IMG/VR virus record: IMGVR_UViG_3300035698_003651 | Coordinates: 1-36,758 of that record | DNA length: 36,758 nt | Reading direction: 5' to 3' (one strand) | Source of the DNA: a virus | In this document: piece by piece, positions 14,693 to 20,601 of the stretch | How the letters are laid out: every line of letters starts with the position of its first letter | How positions within the stretch are numbered: position 1 is the first letter of the stretch | Program-made: the position numbers and the translations under genes | Notes under the pieces: model-generated | What the model was told of the DNA's origin: nothing | Database searches by the model: none | Seen by the model: only the letters and a program-made list of their open reading frames with translations

Positions 14693-14869
14693 TTAGTTTA
14701 TGAATCGTTTACAATAAGGACAGTACAGTCTCTCTGGCAATGCGTAGATTAGGAATAAAGCCAAGAATCCTATCCCGAAGGTACAGAGACCAAGGACAAC
14801 CGCTAGTGCGATGATCCAACCTTTACCTTTTCGTCTGAGCACTGATAGCTCATGTTGACATACGTTCAT
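14693..14869 (-). CDS. Membrane protein with C-terminal CPYC
   Basis: A 58-residue protein, first gene of the leftward operon. A basic N-terminus (VLRRKGKG) is followed by one or two closely spaced membrane helices (WIIALAVVLGLCTFGIGFLA, then LFLIYAL) and a terminal YCPYCKRFI knuckle; an additional Cys-His pair lies at residues 4-6 (CQH). The layout is a membrane anchor flanked by a possible shared zinc site. It has the leader CCAAACAAATG and is preceded by the promoter at 14897-14924. Confidence 0.6.
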   Translation of the reverse strand: MNVCQHELSVLRRKGKGWIIALAVVLGLCTFGIGFLALFLIYALPERLYCPYCKRFIN

Positions 14870-14896
14870 TTGTTTGGATTAATTGATTACACTTGT

Positions 14897-14924
14897 ATTA
14901 TATATGTTATAGATATAATGTAAA
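14897..14924 (-). promoter_or_regulatory. Promoter of the leftward small-gene operon
   Basis: On the minus strand TTTACA (14924-14919) and TATAAT (14902-14897) are 16 bases apart, a near-consensus sigma-70 pair. It points at the gene starting at 14869 and is divergent from the promoter at 14949-14976. Confidence 0.7.
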
Positions 14925-14933
14925 GCTATCTCC

Positions 14934-14942
14934 TGTGCATAA
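14934..14942 (-). other. DnaA-box-like site between divergent promoters (candidate origin region)
   Basis: TTATGCACA on the minus strand fits the degenerate DnaA-box consensus TTWTNCACA. It lies in a short A/T-rich region between divergent promoters, where the direction of transcription changes. A second match, TTTTCCACA, is on the plus strand at 16181-16189. With no replication genes in the genome, a host-initiated origin here is attractive, but a 9-mer of this degeneracy can occur by chance. Confidence 0.3.
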
Positions 14943-14948
14943 CTCCAT

Positions 14949-14976
14949 TTGCATGATCTGCTAAGTAGTATACAAT
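14949..14976 (+). promoter_or_regulatory. Promoter of the structured-RNA region
   Basis: TTGCAT at 14949-14954 and TACAAT at 14971-14976, 16 bases apart. Transcription would start near 14983, a few bases before the long stem-loop at 14992-15079, and continue into the tRNA-like RNA. Confidence 0.55.
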
Positions 14977-14991
14977 AAGGCTGTGGGTTAC

Positions 14992-15079
14992 ATTACAATG
15001 ACAATTAGATAGACACAGAACCTTCGATTAGATGGGTGAAAACCCACGAAGTATTGCATTGTCTATCTAGTCATGTAAT
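14992..15079 (+). ncRNA. Long bulged stem-loop RNA, candidate cis-regulatory or noncoding RNA
   Basis: The arms 14992-15014 and 15061-15079 form 19 base pairs interrupted only by a one-base and a three-base bulge on the 5' side. Inside is a second hairpin in which 15022-15026 pairs with 15047-15051 and TGGGT pairs with ACCCA around a GAAA tetraloop. The segment GATGGG at 15031-15036 could instead pair with CCCATC at 15082-15087, just before GAGGGTTTTT. A switch between folds is therefore possible. There is no reading frame. I do not recognise a known class. Confidence 0.5.
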
Positions 15080-15106
15080 CGCCCATCTACTTGAGGGTTT
15101 TTATAT

Positions 15107-15300
15107 GGCAAGGTGGCGGAAAGGGTAGACGCTAGAAAATGCCGTAAAGCAGTGGGGAGTGTACACAATCCATTGTGTTGCGAGGGTCGTTGTGCTTATC
15201 TGACTGGATGAGGTAGCCTATAAGGATTTACTTATAGGAGTAACATAACAGGCCATTGAACTAGACCCATGCTAGGTTCGATTCCTAGCCCTTGCCACCA
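15107..15300 (+). ncRNA. tRNA-like RNA with a long insertion and encoded CCA
   Basis: GGCAAGG (15107-15113) pairs with CCTTGCC (15290-15296), followed by ACCA. A tRNA-type D-arm follows (GCG and CGC around an AAAGGGTAGA-type loop), and a T-arm with loop TTCGATT and six-base stem is at 15271-15289. The D-arm and acceptor resemble tRNA-Leu. No normal anticodon arm fits, however: about 100 extra bases intervene, with hairpins at 15163-15178 and 15217-15238, and a helix in which 15132-15143 pairs with 15251-15264. It could be an intron-bearing tRNA, a tmRNA-like molecule without a recognisable tag, or a new tRNA mimic. Confidence 0.6.
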
Positions 15301-15308
15301 ATACACTT

Positions 15309-15482
15309 ATGAAAACATTAAAGGACAAACTATGCCCATTCTGGCGAAAGAAGTGCCTCTTAAATGAGTGTGCTTTTTATATTGAATATAGAACCAAGCG
15401 AAAGAAATTCAACACCAAACTCGGTACAAGAGAGGATGTTATTGATGTGAATGGAGAGTGTCGATATTTGAGTAAGAGATAA
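15309..15482 (+). CDS. Small cysteine-rich hypothetical protein
   Basis: A 57-residue protein starting nine bases after the tRNA-like RNA: MKTLKDKLCPFWRKKC, then NECAFYIEYRTKRKK and a late GECRYLS. Four cysteines spaced CPxxxxxC-x4-C...C suggest a metal site or disulphide knot, as in many short uncharacterised phage and mobile-element proteins. The -1 frame after its stop stays open for 25 codons and ends with PEDFGCIHWEKKV, which looks protein-like, so a longer or frameshifted ancestor is possible. Confidence 0.5.
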   Translation: MKTLKDKLCPFWRKKCLLNECAFYIEYRTKRKKFNTKLGTREDVIDVNGECRYLSKR

Positions 15483-15846
15483 GCAGTGGGCATGTAGAGA
15501 TAGAGGAATTACCTGAAGACTTCGGTTGCATTCATTGGGAAAAGAAAGTTTAAATACAACGATTTAGTAAACAGTTTTCGGGGCTTCTGTCTTTTCAAAA
15601 ACTCCGACAAAGTCTTCGGGCGTATTCTCTACAGGGTAAATACGTCTGCATCTAGGGATGGTGAAACTGGGCTCTGACCCACCGCCGTCAACCCAGTCCC
15701 TGCATTGATACTTAACACTAGGTATTATCGCAGGCTATCTCTACTAAGGTGTGACTAACAGTAATACTACTATTTCTTTATAAAGCTTTAAACGACTACC
15801 GTGCGATAAAGCAGGGTATAGGGCGGTTATATCTTAATCTAAACAT
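15483..15846 (+). other. Gene-free stretch with hairpins
   Basis: No convincing coding frame. Two clear RNA hairpins are visible: CGTATT/AATACG at 15621-15644 and ACTGGG/CCCAGT at 15666-15697. The latter is extended by AGGG (15654-15657) with CCCT (15698-15701). A GAAGACTTC near 15517 and an AGTCTTCGG near 15611 could also pair. It continues the structured-RNA character of the preceding 500 bases and may be part of the same long noncoding transcript. Confidence 0.4.
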
Positions 15847-16104
15847 ATGAAGACAACAAAGATCAATATCAGAAGTCCTCTTACGGGAATCTGTAGACAG
15901 TATGGACTAACTGAAGCAGTGGGAATAGCCGCGGACAAGACAGAAGACAGAACAGAGATTTATGTTAAGGAAGAATATTGGGGGAGTTACACGAAAGAAG
16001 AAATACTTAATGCTCCATTGAAGAGATTCGGTACAAGGGGTGGGTTCAAAGCAATGCATATTGTAAGAAGGAAGACAGATATTGACAAGCAGAAGCTCCT
16101 GTGA
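15847..16104 (+). CDS. Hypothetical protein
   Basis: An 85-residue basic protein with the start MKTTKINIRSPLTGICRQYG, then an alpha-beta pattern (EIYVKEEYWGSYTKEEILNA) and a basic C-terminus (MHIVRRKTDIDKQKLL). No family recognised. It has an A/T-rich leader with no Shine-Dalgarno sequence, and it stands alone between two structured-RNA regions. A small DNA- or RNA-associated role would fit its charge, but this is speculation. Confidence 0.5.
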   Translation: MKTTKINIRSPLTGICRQYGLTEAVGIAADKTEDRTEIYVKEEYWGSYTKEEILNAPLKRFGTRGGFKAMHIVRRKTDIDKQKLL

Positions 16105-16311
16105 TATTAGTGAAATGAACAAAAGTTGTTATCTTAGCTTGGTAATAGCAGTATTTGACCTTTACTCGAAAGAGAGAGGATTTTCCACAGCCCCCTCCAA
16201 TGGCTAGTAAACATTTTAAAGCGGGAATATGTCGGCGGTAGAGGTGGTTCACTACCTTAAACCGTACTCAGGCTTAATCTCCGTTTGCTGGCTACTAGAG
16301 GGGGTTTGTGT
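16105..16311 (+). other. Gene-free stretch before the packaging genes
   Basis: No coding frame of note. It contains a DnaA-box-like TTTTCCACA (16181-16189). It also holds an imperfect inverted repeat in which CCCCCTC near 16191 matches GAGGGGG near 16298, with TGGCTA copies beside each arm. The region ends in an extended -10 promoter element. A packaging initiation site upstream of the terminase genes would be plausible here, but nothing diagnostic is visible. Confidence 0.35.
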
Positions 16312-16317
16312 TATACT
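16309..16317 (+). promoter_or_regulatory. Extended -10 promoter of the packaging genes
   Basis: TGT-TATACT matches an extended -10 (TGn plus TATAAT-like). No good -35 hexamer is spaced correctly, as is usual for extended -10 promoters. Transcription would begin near 16324, exactly at the start of the multi-helix leader. Confidence 0.55.
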
Positions 16318-16325
16318 AATTACTC

Positions 16326-16412
16326 GGCGGGGTGTACGGCCAGATACCTTCAGGGCAGCTTCCAGTCCGCAACGGAACTAGCCAAGGATCTCCACACCTC
16401 CTACACCCCGCC
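16326..16412 (+). ncRNA. Multi-helix structured leader before HNH-terminase genes
   Basis: An 11-bp perfect closing stem joins 16326-16336 and 16402-16412. Within it, 16342-16350 pairs with 16384-16391 (eight pairs, one bulge), 16354-16356 pairs with 16381-16383, and 16364-16369 pairs with 16373-16379 around a CAA loop. The 5' strand of the closing stem has a second possible partner, ACACCTC at 16394-16400, so two alternative closures exist. The RNA ends nine bases before the HNH start codon. It looks like a riboswitch, ribozyme or protein-binding leader; no known class is recognised. Confidence 0.62.
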
Positions 16413-16420
16413 TCATTCCT

Positions 16421-16783
16421 ATGACAAAATATCAAATCAAAGAACTAGATAAACTTTTAAGAGAAGCGTGCTTTGCTAGAGATGGACATAAATGCTTGAA
16501 GTGTCCAAAGACAACTACACTAGCACCATCACACATCTATCCAAAAGGTGAGTATCGCAAGATGAGATGGGACTTGGATAATGTAAAAACATTGTGTTGG
16601 AGATGTCACATGCAGTGGTGGCATAAGAACCCTATTGAAGCATGGGAATGGCTAAGGGACACACTTGAACCAGAACGCCTTGAGAGGCTCAAAATGAGGG
16701 CACAGTACATTGATCCAACTTCGTTAGACTATAATCTTATTAAATTGTATTTACAAAAGGAGATAGAAAAGTATGAAGAATAA
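16421..16783 (+). CDS. HNH endonuclease next to terminase
   Basis: A 120-residue HNH-type nuclease. A first knuckle KCLKCPKT lies near residue 25, the catalytic-type PSHIYPKG near residue 38, then RWDLDNVKTLCWRCHMQWWH, which matches the NinG-like HNH arrangement with a second CxxC. HNH proteins beside terminases are known to be required for terminase activity and packaging in several phages with cohesive ends, so a DNA-processing role in packaging is likely. It is the first gene after the multi-helix leader. Confidence 0.85.
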   Translation: MTKYQIKELDKLLREACFARDGHKCLKCPKTTTLAPSHIYPKGEYRKMRWDLDNVKTLCWRCHMQWWHKNPIEAWEWLRDTLEPERLERLKMRAQYIDPTSLDYNLIKLYLQKEIEKYEE

Positions 16784-16815
16784 ACGAAAACCTTGTCCAG
16801 GATGTCCATAAAACT

Positions 16816-17193
16816 ATGGAGAAGAATAAGGTCGGAAGACCAGAGGTGATCACAGAAGAAGTGATCCGTCAATTAGATACAGCATTTAGCTGGGGGTGTA
16901 GTGACCTCGAGGCTTGTCTTCATGCGAATATTTCTAAGACAGCGTTATATGATTACCAGAAAGATCATCCTGAATTTACGGAGCGAAAAGAGCTGTTGAA
17001 GGGTAACCCTGTACTACAGGCTAGGGCATCAGTGGTTAAGAAGATACAGTGGGACGCTGATCTAGCACTGAAGTTTCTTGAACGAAAGAAGAAGGATGAG
17101 TTTAGCTTAAAGCAAGAGGTGGCTATTGAGACTAGTGAGCCTATACGTATTCAAATAGAAAAGATTGATAATGAAAAAGATGAAACCAAGTAA
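16816..17193 (+). CDS. Terminase small subunit
   Basis: DNA-recognition subunit of the packaging motor. The 125 residues begin with VGRPEVITEEVIRQL, typical of small terminases, followed by a helix-turn-helix (CLHANISKTALYDYQKDHPE) and a helix where oligomerisation would occur (ASVVKKIQWDADLALKFLER). The C-terminal KKDEFSLKQEVAIE segment is common in this family and may contact the large subunit. It precedes the large subunit gene as usual. Confidence 0.85.
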   Translation: MEKNKVGRPEVITEEVIRQLDTAFSWGCSDLEACLHANISKTALYDYQKDHPEFTERKELLKGNPVLQARASVVKKIQWDADLALKFLERKKKDEFSLKQEVAIETSEPIRIQIEKIDNEKDETK

Positions 17194-17320
17194 AAGGATC
17201 GAACAGATAAGGTGGGAGGCTGAGGAGGTACTGGGAAAAAGAGATGTACACGAGATGTACATACAGTCAATAATCACTTATCTTGATGAATCTGATAAAA
17301 GTAAACAAGAAAATATATAA
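17171..17320 (+). CDS. Small helical protein between the terminase genes
   Basis: A 49-residue frame beginning MKKMKPSKRIEQIRWEAEEV that overlaps the last 23 bases of the small terminase and the first 35 of the large one. It covers the gap between them and reads as a basic-acidic helix pair ending YLDESDKSKQENI. Its composition looks protein-like, and without it the 90-base gap would be empty in a compact region, but no family is recognised. Confidence 0.45.
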   Translation: MKKMKPSKRIEQIRWEAEEVLGKRDVHEMYIQSIITYLDESDKSKQENI

Positions 17321-18455
17321 CTTCCTACTCGATACGAAGAAGCGTAAGAACTTCTTACTGGGTGGAGCTGGCTCTGGAAAGAGTTATGCTATCGCTCAGT
17401 TTTTAATTTTGAATAAACTATATAGCGAGAGTAATATTAGAATACTAGTTGTTAGTAAGGTTAGGCCATCGGTTAAGATTCCATATCAACTGGTGTTAGA
17501 CTTGCTGGCAGAGTACGGATTCGATTATAAGCTTAATAAGACTGATCTTGAGATTCGGAATGGCAGTAACATAATGTACTTCAAGGGATTGGATGATCCA
17601 GAGAAGATTAAATCAGCTGAGTTTAACTATATATGGTGTGAGGAGGCGACATCATTGAATATTAATGACTATCGCCAGCTCAACCTTAGAATGAGACGTA
17701 AGAATCAACATGGTATGAATCAGATGTATTTGTCGTTCAATCCGATTGATATGCAGAATTACCTGTATGAAATCGTTGAAAACCCAATGAGCGAGATGGC
17801 AGTACATAGATCGATGTATAAAGACAACGCATTCCTACAACAGGAATATATTAAAGAACTTGAAGAACTAAAGAATCAGGATGCGACCTATAACAAGATA
17901 TATGCTTTAGGTGAATGGGCTACACCGACTGATCTGATCTATACCAACTGGGATATAGTAGACAAGAAGCCAGACAAGATTGATGAGACGATCTACGGGC
18001 TGGACTTCGGATTTAATAATCCATCAGCATTAGTGAGGATCGATGTATGCGACAAGGAGCTGTATATAAGCGAGGATCTATATCAGACTGAACTTACTAA
18101 CCAAGATTTGATCGGGAGACTTGAGAGTTTAATTAAAGACAAGAAAGAGATATACGCTGACTGTGCAGAGCCTGCTAGAATTGAGGAGATAAAGCGTGCA
18201 GGGTTCAACGTGAAGGAATCTGACAAGGATGTGAATAAGGGTATAGACTCTGTGAAGACGATGAAAGTACATATTATGGACTCATCTGTCAACTTGATTA
18301 AAGAGATACGAGGATATAAATGGAAGCAGGACAAGGATAGCAATGTACTCGATGAACCCGTCAAGTTCAACGATCACCTCTTAGATGCCCTTAGATATGC
18401 GGTATATACGCATCTGGGGAAAACTAGACCTGAACCTAAATTGTTCTTCGTATAG
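17286..18455 (+). CDS. Terminase large subunit
   Basis: ATPase-nuclease of the packaging motor, Terminase_3 type. Walker A GGAGSGKS is at residues 26-33. The Walker B region is YIWCEEAT (115-122) with the acidic pair at 119-120. The RNase H-like nuclease domain begins at TIYGLDFGF (Asp240), continues with IYADCAEPA (Asp292), and ends with the conserved NDHLLDALRYAV. The 389-residue length is standard. An upstream in-frame TTG at 17283 gives one more residue, but the ATG at 17286 is the better start. A promoter follows its stop. Confidence 0.93.
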   Translation: MNLIKVNKKIYNFLLDTKKRKNFLLGGAGSGKSYAIAQFLILNKLYSESNIRILVVSKVRPSVKIPYQLVLDLLAEYGFDYKLNKTDLEIRNGSNIMYFKGLDDPEKIKSAEFNYIWCEEATSLNINDYRQLNLRMRRKNQHGMNQMYLSFNPIDMQNYLYEIVENPMSEMAVHRSMYKDNAFLQQEYIKELEELKNQDATYNKIYALGEWATPTDLIYTNWDIVDKKPDKIDETIYGLDFGFNNPSALVRIDVCDKELYISEDLYQTELTNQDLIGRLESLIKDKKEIYADCAEPARIEEIKRAGFNVKESDKDVNKGIDSVKTMKVHIMDSSVNLIKEIRGYKWKQDKDSNVLDEPVKFNDHLLDALRYAVYTHLGKTRPEPKLFFV

Positions 18456-18469
18456 TAGTGTGGTATAAT
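18441..18469 (+). promoter_or_regulatory. Promoter of the glycan island, probably giving a leaderless transcript
   Basis: TTGTTC (18441-18446), 17 bases, then TATAAT (18464-18469), with TGG directly before the -10. The expected start site about seven bases further is at 18476-18478, and the next gene's ATG is at 18478-18480. The mRNA would thus have no, or almost no, 5' untranslated leader. The TGGTATAAT box is shared with the portal promoter at 29428-29433. Confidence 0.65.
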
Positions 18470-18477
18470 CAATGTAG

Positions 18478-18735
18478 ATGAAAAGCCTTAAACAAAAAAT
18501 TGATGGATTCCTCCAGCGAAAGACGGAGCGATTTGCTTGTAGAATAGCGATGTTAACAGCTCGCTATGTAATAGATGCTGTGTTTGGCGAGGTAGGTATG
18601 GATGAGCTAAAGCAATGCAAAGATAAGAGTTCATGTGCTAAAATATATTTGAAAACTATTGATAAAAGACTAGGCACAATTAACGAACGCTGGTATGGCT
18701 CCGGAGAAAATAAAATTAACAACAAGCTGGGATGA
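18478..18735 (+). CDS. Hypothetical helical protein
   Basis: An 85-residue protein, first gene of the island and probably translated from a leaderless transcript. It is helical and basic (LKQKIDGFLQRKTERF, then IAMLTARYVIDAVFG), with three cysteines (C21, CKDKSSC) and a final WYGSGENK. No family is recognised. The last 41 bases overlap the deacetylase gene, which suggests coupled expression. Confidence 0.55.
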   Translation: MKSLKQKIDGFLQRKTERFACRIAMLTARYVIDAVFGEVGMDELKQCKDKSSCAKIYLKTIDKRLGTINERWYGSGENKINNKLG

Positions 18736-19312
18736 TTATAGCGAGCATAACGAACGGCTCGCTTTAATGTTACTTAAATACAAGATACCTGTTATTTGGT
18801 TTATCGAATGCAACCAAAAAGAAGCATGGAATCAGATTGTAGAATACGATGGCGTAGGGTTCGAGATAGGCTCTCACACAGTCAATCATCAACTCCTGCG
18901 TCCTTGTGATAAAGAAACGCAGTGGTATGAGATCAGTGAAAGCAAGGCGATGATAGAGAATGTTATTAATAAGCCAGTTGAATGGTTCTGTTATCCGAGA
19001 GGTAGATATAGTGAGGAGACTGTAAAGATGGTGAAGAAGGCTGGTTACAAGTATGCAAGAACAACAAGTCTTGGTAAGGTGGATAAACGGAATCCACATA
19101 AACTGAAGACAACAGGTCATATATATCAGCGTAAAGAGTATAACTTCCTTGATTTCTATAGCTGGATTCAGAATCAGTTATTGAAGGGTGAAACAGACAT
19201 CCATATATGGGGTCATGCACAAGAGATCGAGAAGCATAATGATTGGGATAAGCTGAAGGATTTGTTCCAATATTTAGAGGATAATTATGACTGGGATAAG
19301 CTAAAACAATAA
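18695..19312 (+). CDS. NodB-type polysaccharide deacetylase
   Basis: Carbohydrate esterase family 4 (PF01522), which removes N- or O-acetyl groups from amino-sugar polymers. The 205 residues show motif 1 TTSWDDY with Asp13 and Asp14, motif 2 GSHTVNH with metal ligands His61 and His65, motif 3 FCYPRGRYS (98-106) and the late HIWGHA with His174. Motif 1 is a variant of the usual TFDDG, but the Asp-His-His metal triad is intact. There is no signal peptide, so it would act inside the cell, on a lipid-linked or nucleotide-linked sugar or on glycan attached to a protein, rather than on mature peptidoglycan. Confidence 0.85.
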   Translation: MAPEKIKLTTSWDDYSEHNERLALMLLKYKIPVIWFIECNQKEAWNQIVEYDGVGFEIGSHTVNHQLLRPCDKETQWYEISESKAMIENVINKPVEWFCYPRGRYSEETVKMVKKAGYKYARTTSLGKVDKRNPHKLKTTGHIYQRKEYNFLDFYSWIQNQLLKGETDIHIWGHAQEIEKHNDWDKLKDLFQYLEDNYDWDKLKQ

Positions 19313-19415
19313 CCACTCCCCCACTCCACTTGGGTCTCCCCTGTTTCTAACTTTTGGCTTATCTTAGCAAAAGTAACGGGTGAACTGAATGAGTAGGGGA
19401 GAGTAGGGGACTACC
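19313..19415 (+). promoter_or_regulatory. Structured leader before the first glycosyltransferase
   Basis: Contains a seven-base-pair hairpin ACTTTTG/CAAAAGT (19350-19374, 11-base loop) flanked on the left by C-rich blocks (CACTCCCCC and CTCCCC) and on the right by a tandem duplicate of GAGTAGGGGA (19391-19410). The second GGGGA is placed like a Shine-Dalgarno sequence eight bases before the ATG at 19416. The C-rich blocks could pair with either GGGGA copy and hide the ribosome site. Regulation of translation is inferred. Confidence 0.4.
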
Positions 19416-20276
19416 ATGAAACTATACATAGCAAACGACAGTAAGCAGACATTAGGTGGAGGCTGGACTTTCCTAGCCAACCTAGTTCAAGGACTACAAC
19501 GTGTTGATGACGTTGAGCTTTGCTATGATTACAGCGAAGCTGATACCGTTCTACTTCCTTCTTCAAGCATGGTGAACCCAGCAACAGTTGAGAAGTGTTC
19601 AAATGAGGGTAAGAAGATCTTTCTAAGGATCGATAACATGCCACGCAACAGTAGGAATCGGAACACAGGCAGTAGCAGGCTGGCACAGTACGCAAGGATA
19701 GCTGATGGTGTCATCTTCCAGTCGCAATGGGCTAAGGAGTATATAGGCTGGTGGCTAGAGAACATTGAAGACATCTCACTTAAGGGCAGAACAACAGTCA
19801 TTATAAATGGCGTTGATCTAGCAGTCTTTAACAGAAAGAATCAAGCACATAATAACAATATCTATCTTTACTCAAGATATAATAAGGACGAAACTAAGCG
19901 TTGGGAAGAGGCATGGTATCAGTTCCAAATGATATGGCGTGAGAATAGAAATGCACGATTGTGGATTGTTGGAAGATTCTCAAAAGAACAAATAGAATAT
20001 GGCTTTGACTTCTTTCAAGGTGAGAGAATTGAGTATAAGGGGACGGTCTCAAACCCTCATGAAATGTCTGGGATCTTGAAACAAGTAGGTACGCTGATTG
20101 CACCTTACTTCAACGATGCTTGCTCAAATGCAGTGTTAGAGGCTAGAGCTTGTGGGTGTAAGGTACTGACTAATACAAGCGGTGGAATGCCAGATGTGAT
20201 GGACGAGAATTTAGATATAAGTTTGGAAAGAATGACAAAAGAGTATATTATGTTTATGAATGGGGGTAAGTGGTAG
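19416..20276 (+). CDS. GT-B glycosyltransferase (GT4-like)
   Basis: A 286-residue retaining-type glycosyltransferase. The N-terminal domain starts MKLYIANDSKQTLGGGWTFL with the donor-side glycine loop. The C-terminal domain contains the conserved NDACSNAVLEARACGCKVLT, equivalent to the E-x7-E region of Glycos_transf_1, followed by TSGGMPDVM. It would transfer a sugar from a nucleotide donor to an unknown acceptor. At 286 residues it is shorter than the usual 350-400, with a compact N-terminal domain. It has one of the few Shine-Dalgarno-like leaders in the genome. Confidence 0.82.
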   Translation: MKLYIANDSKQTLGGGWTFLANLVQGLQRVDDVELCYDYSEADTVLLPSSSMVNPATVEKCSNEGKKIFLRIDNMPRNSRNRNTGSSRLAQYARIADGVIFQSQWAKEYIGWWLENIEDISLKGRTTVIINGVDLAVFNRKNQAHNNNIYLYSRYNKDETKRWEEAWYQFQMIWRENRNARLWIVGRFSKEQIEYGFDFFQGERIEYKGTVSNPHEMSGILKQVGTLIAPYFNDACSNAVLEARACGCKVLTNTSGGMPDVMDENLDISLERMTKEYIMFMNGGKW

Positions 20277-20285
20277 GGAGGGAAC

Positions 20286-20573
20286 ATGCTTACTGAAGTG
20301 CTGTTGTCGTGGCCGATGGTAGCAAGACCAGTTGGACTAGGTGGCCTGATGGTTAACCAAGAATTGGAGGAAATGCCAGTGAAGAAGCATTACGTCATCA
20401 TCGTTGTGGGTGAGAGGTTCGAGCCTCGTGCCTACAAGATTGACTGGCAGAACAACACGACCATGAGTGTGCGTGCGAAGATCGAGGTTGAATACCTCAA
20501 GGAGAGTGAAACGGGTTACGTCTTTGTCTCCGAAGGTCGAGGGTTGATCCCACTTCTGACTGTTGTCAATTAG
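20286..20573 (+). CDS. Hypothetical protein with atypical base composition
   Basis: The longest frame is 95 residues from ATG 20286. A perfect GGAGG at 20366-20370 sits eight bases before GTG 20379, so the real product may be the shorter VKKHYVIIVVGERFEPRAYK form of 64 residues, a compact beta-rich protein. The sequence is visibly richer in G and C than its neighbours and uses codons such as GTC, GTG and ATC, which suggests a recent arrival from a different genome. No family is recognised. Confidence 0.5.
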   Translation: MLTEVLLSWPMVARPVGLGGLMVNQELEEMPVKKHYVIIVVGERFEPRAYKIDWQNNTTMSVRAKIEVEYLKESETGYVFVSEGRGLIPLLTVVN

Positions 20574-20601
20574 CAAATCCACTAACCCCCTTCCCCCCTA
20601 T

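Noticed and set aside
15107-15300. Complete tmRNA gene
   Set aside because: The ends look tRNA-like and a long helix replaces the anticodon arm, but the RNA is only 194 nt. No tag frame ending in an Ala-Ala stop is visible, and the D-arm is a normal tRNA stem rather than the tmRNA loop.
15483-15560. Separate 25-codon gene ending DFGCIHWEKKV
   Set aside because: It has no start codon in frame. It may be a frameshifted extension of the preceding 57-residue gene, but evidence is too weak to list it as a gene.
17283-17285. TTG start for the large terminase
   Set aside because: An ATG follows immediately and the extra residue adds nothing; no ribosome site favours the TTG.
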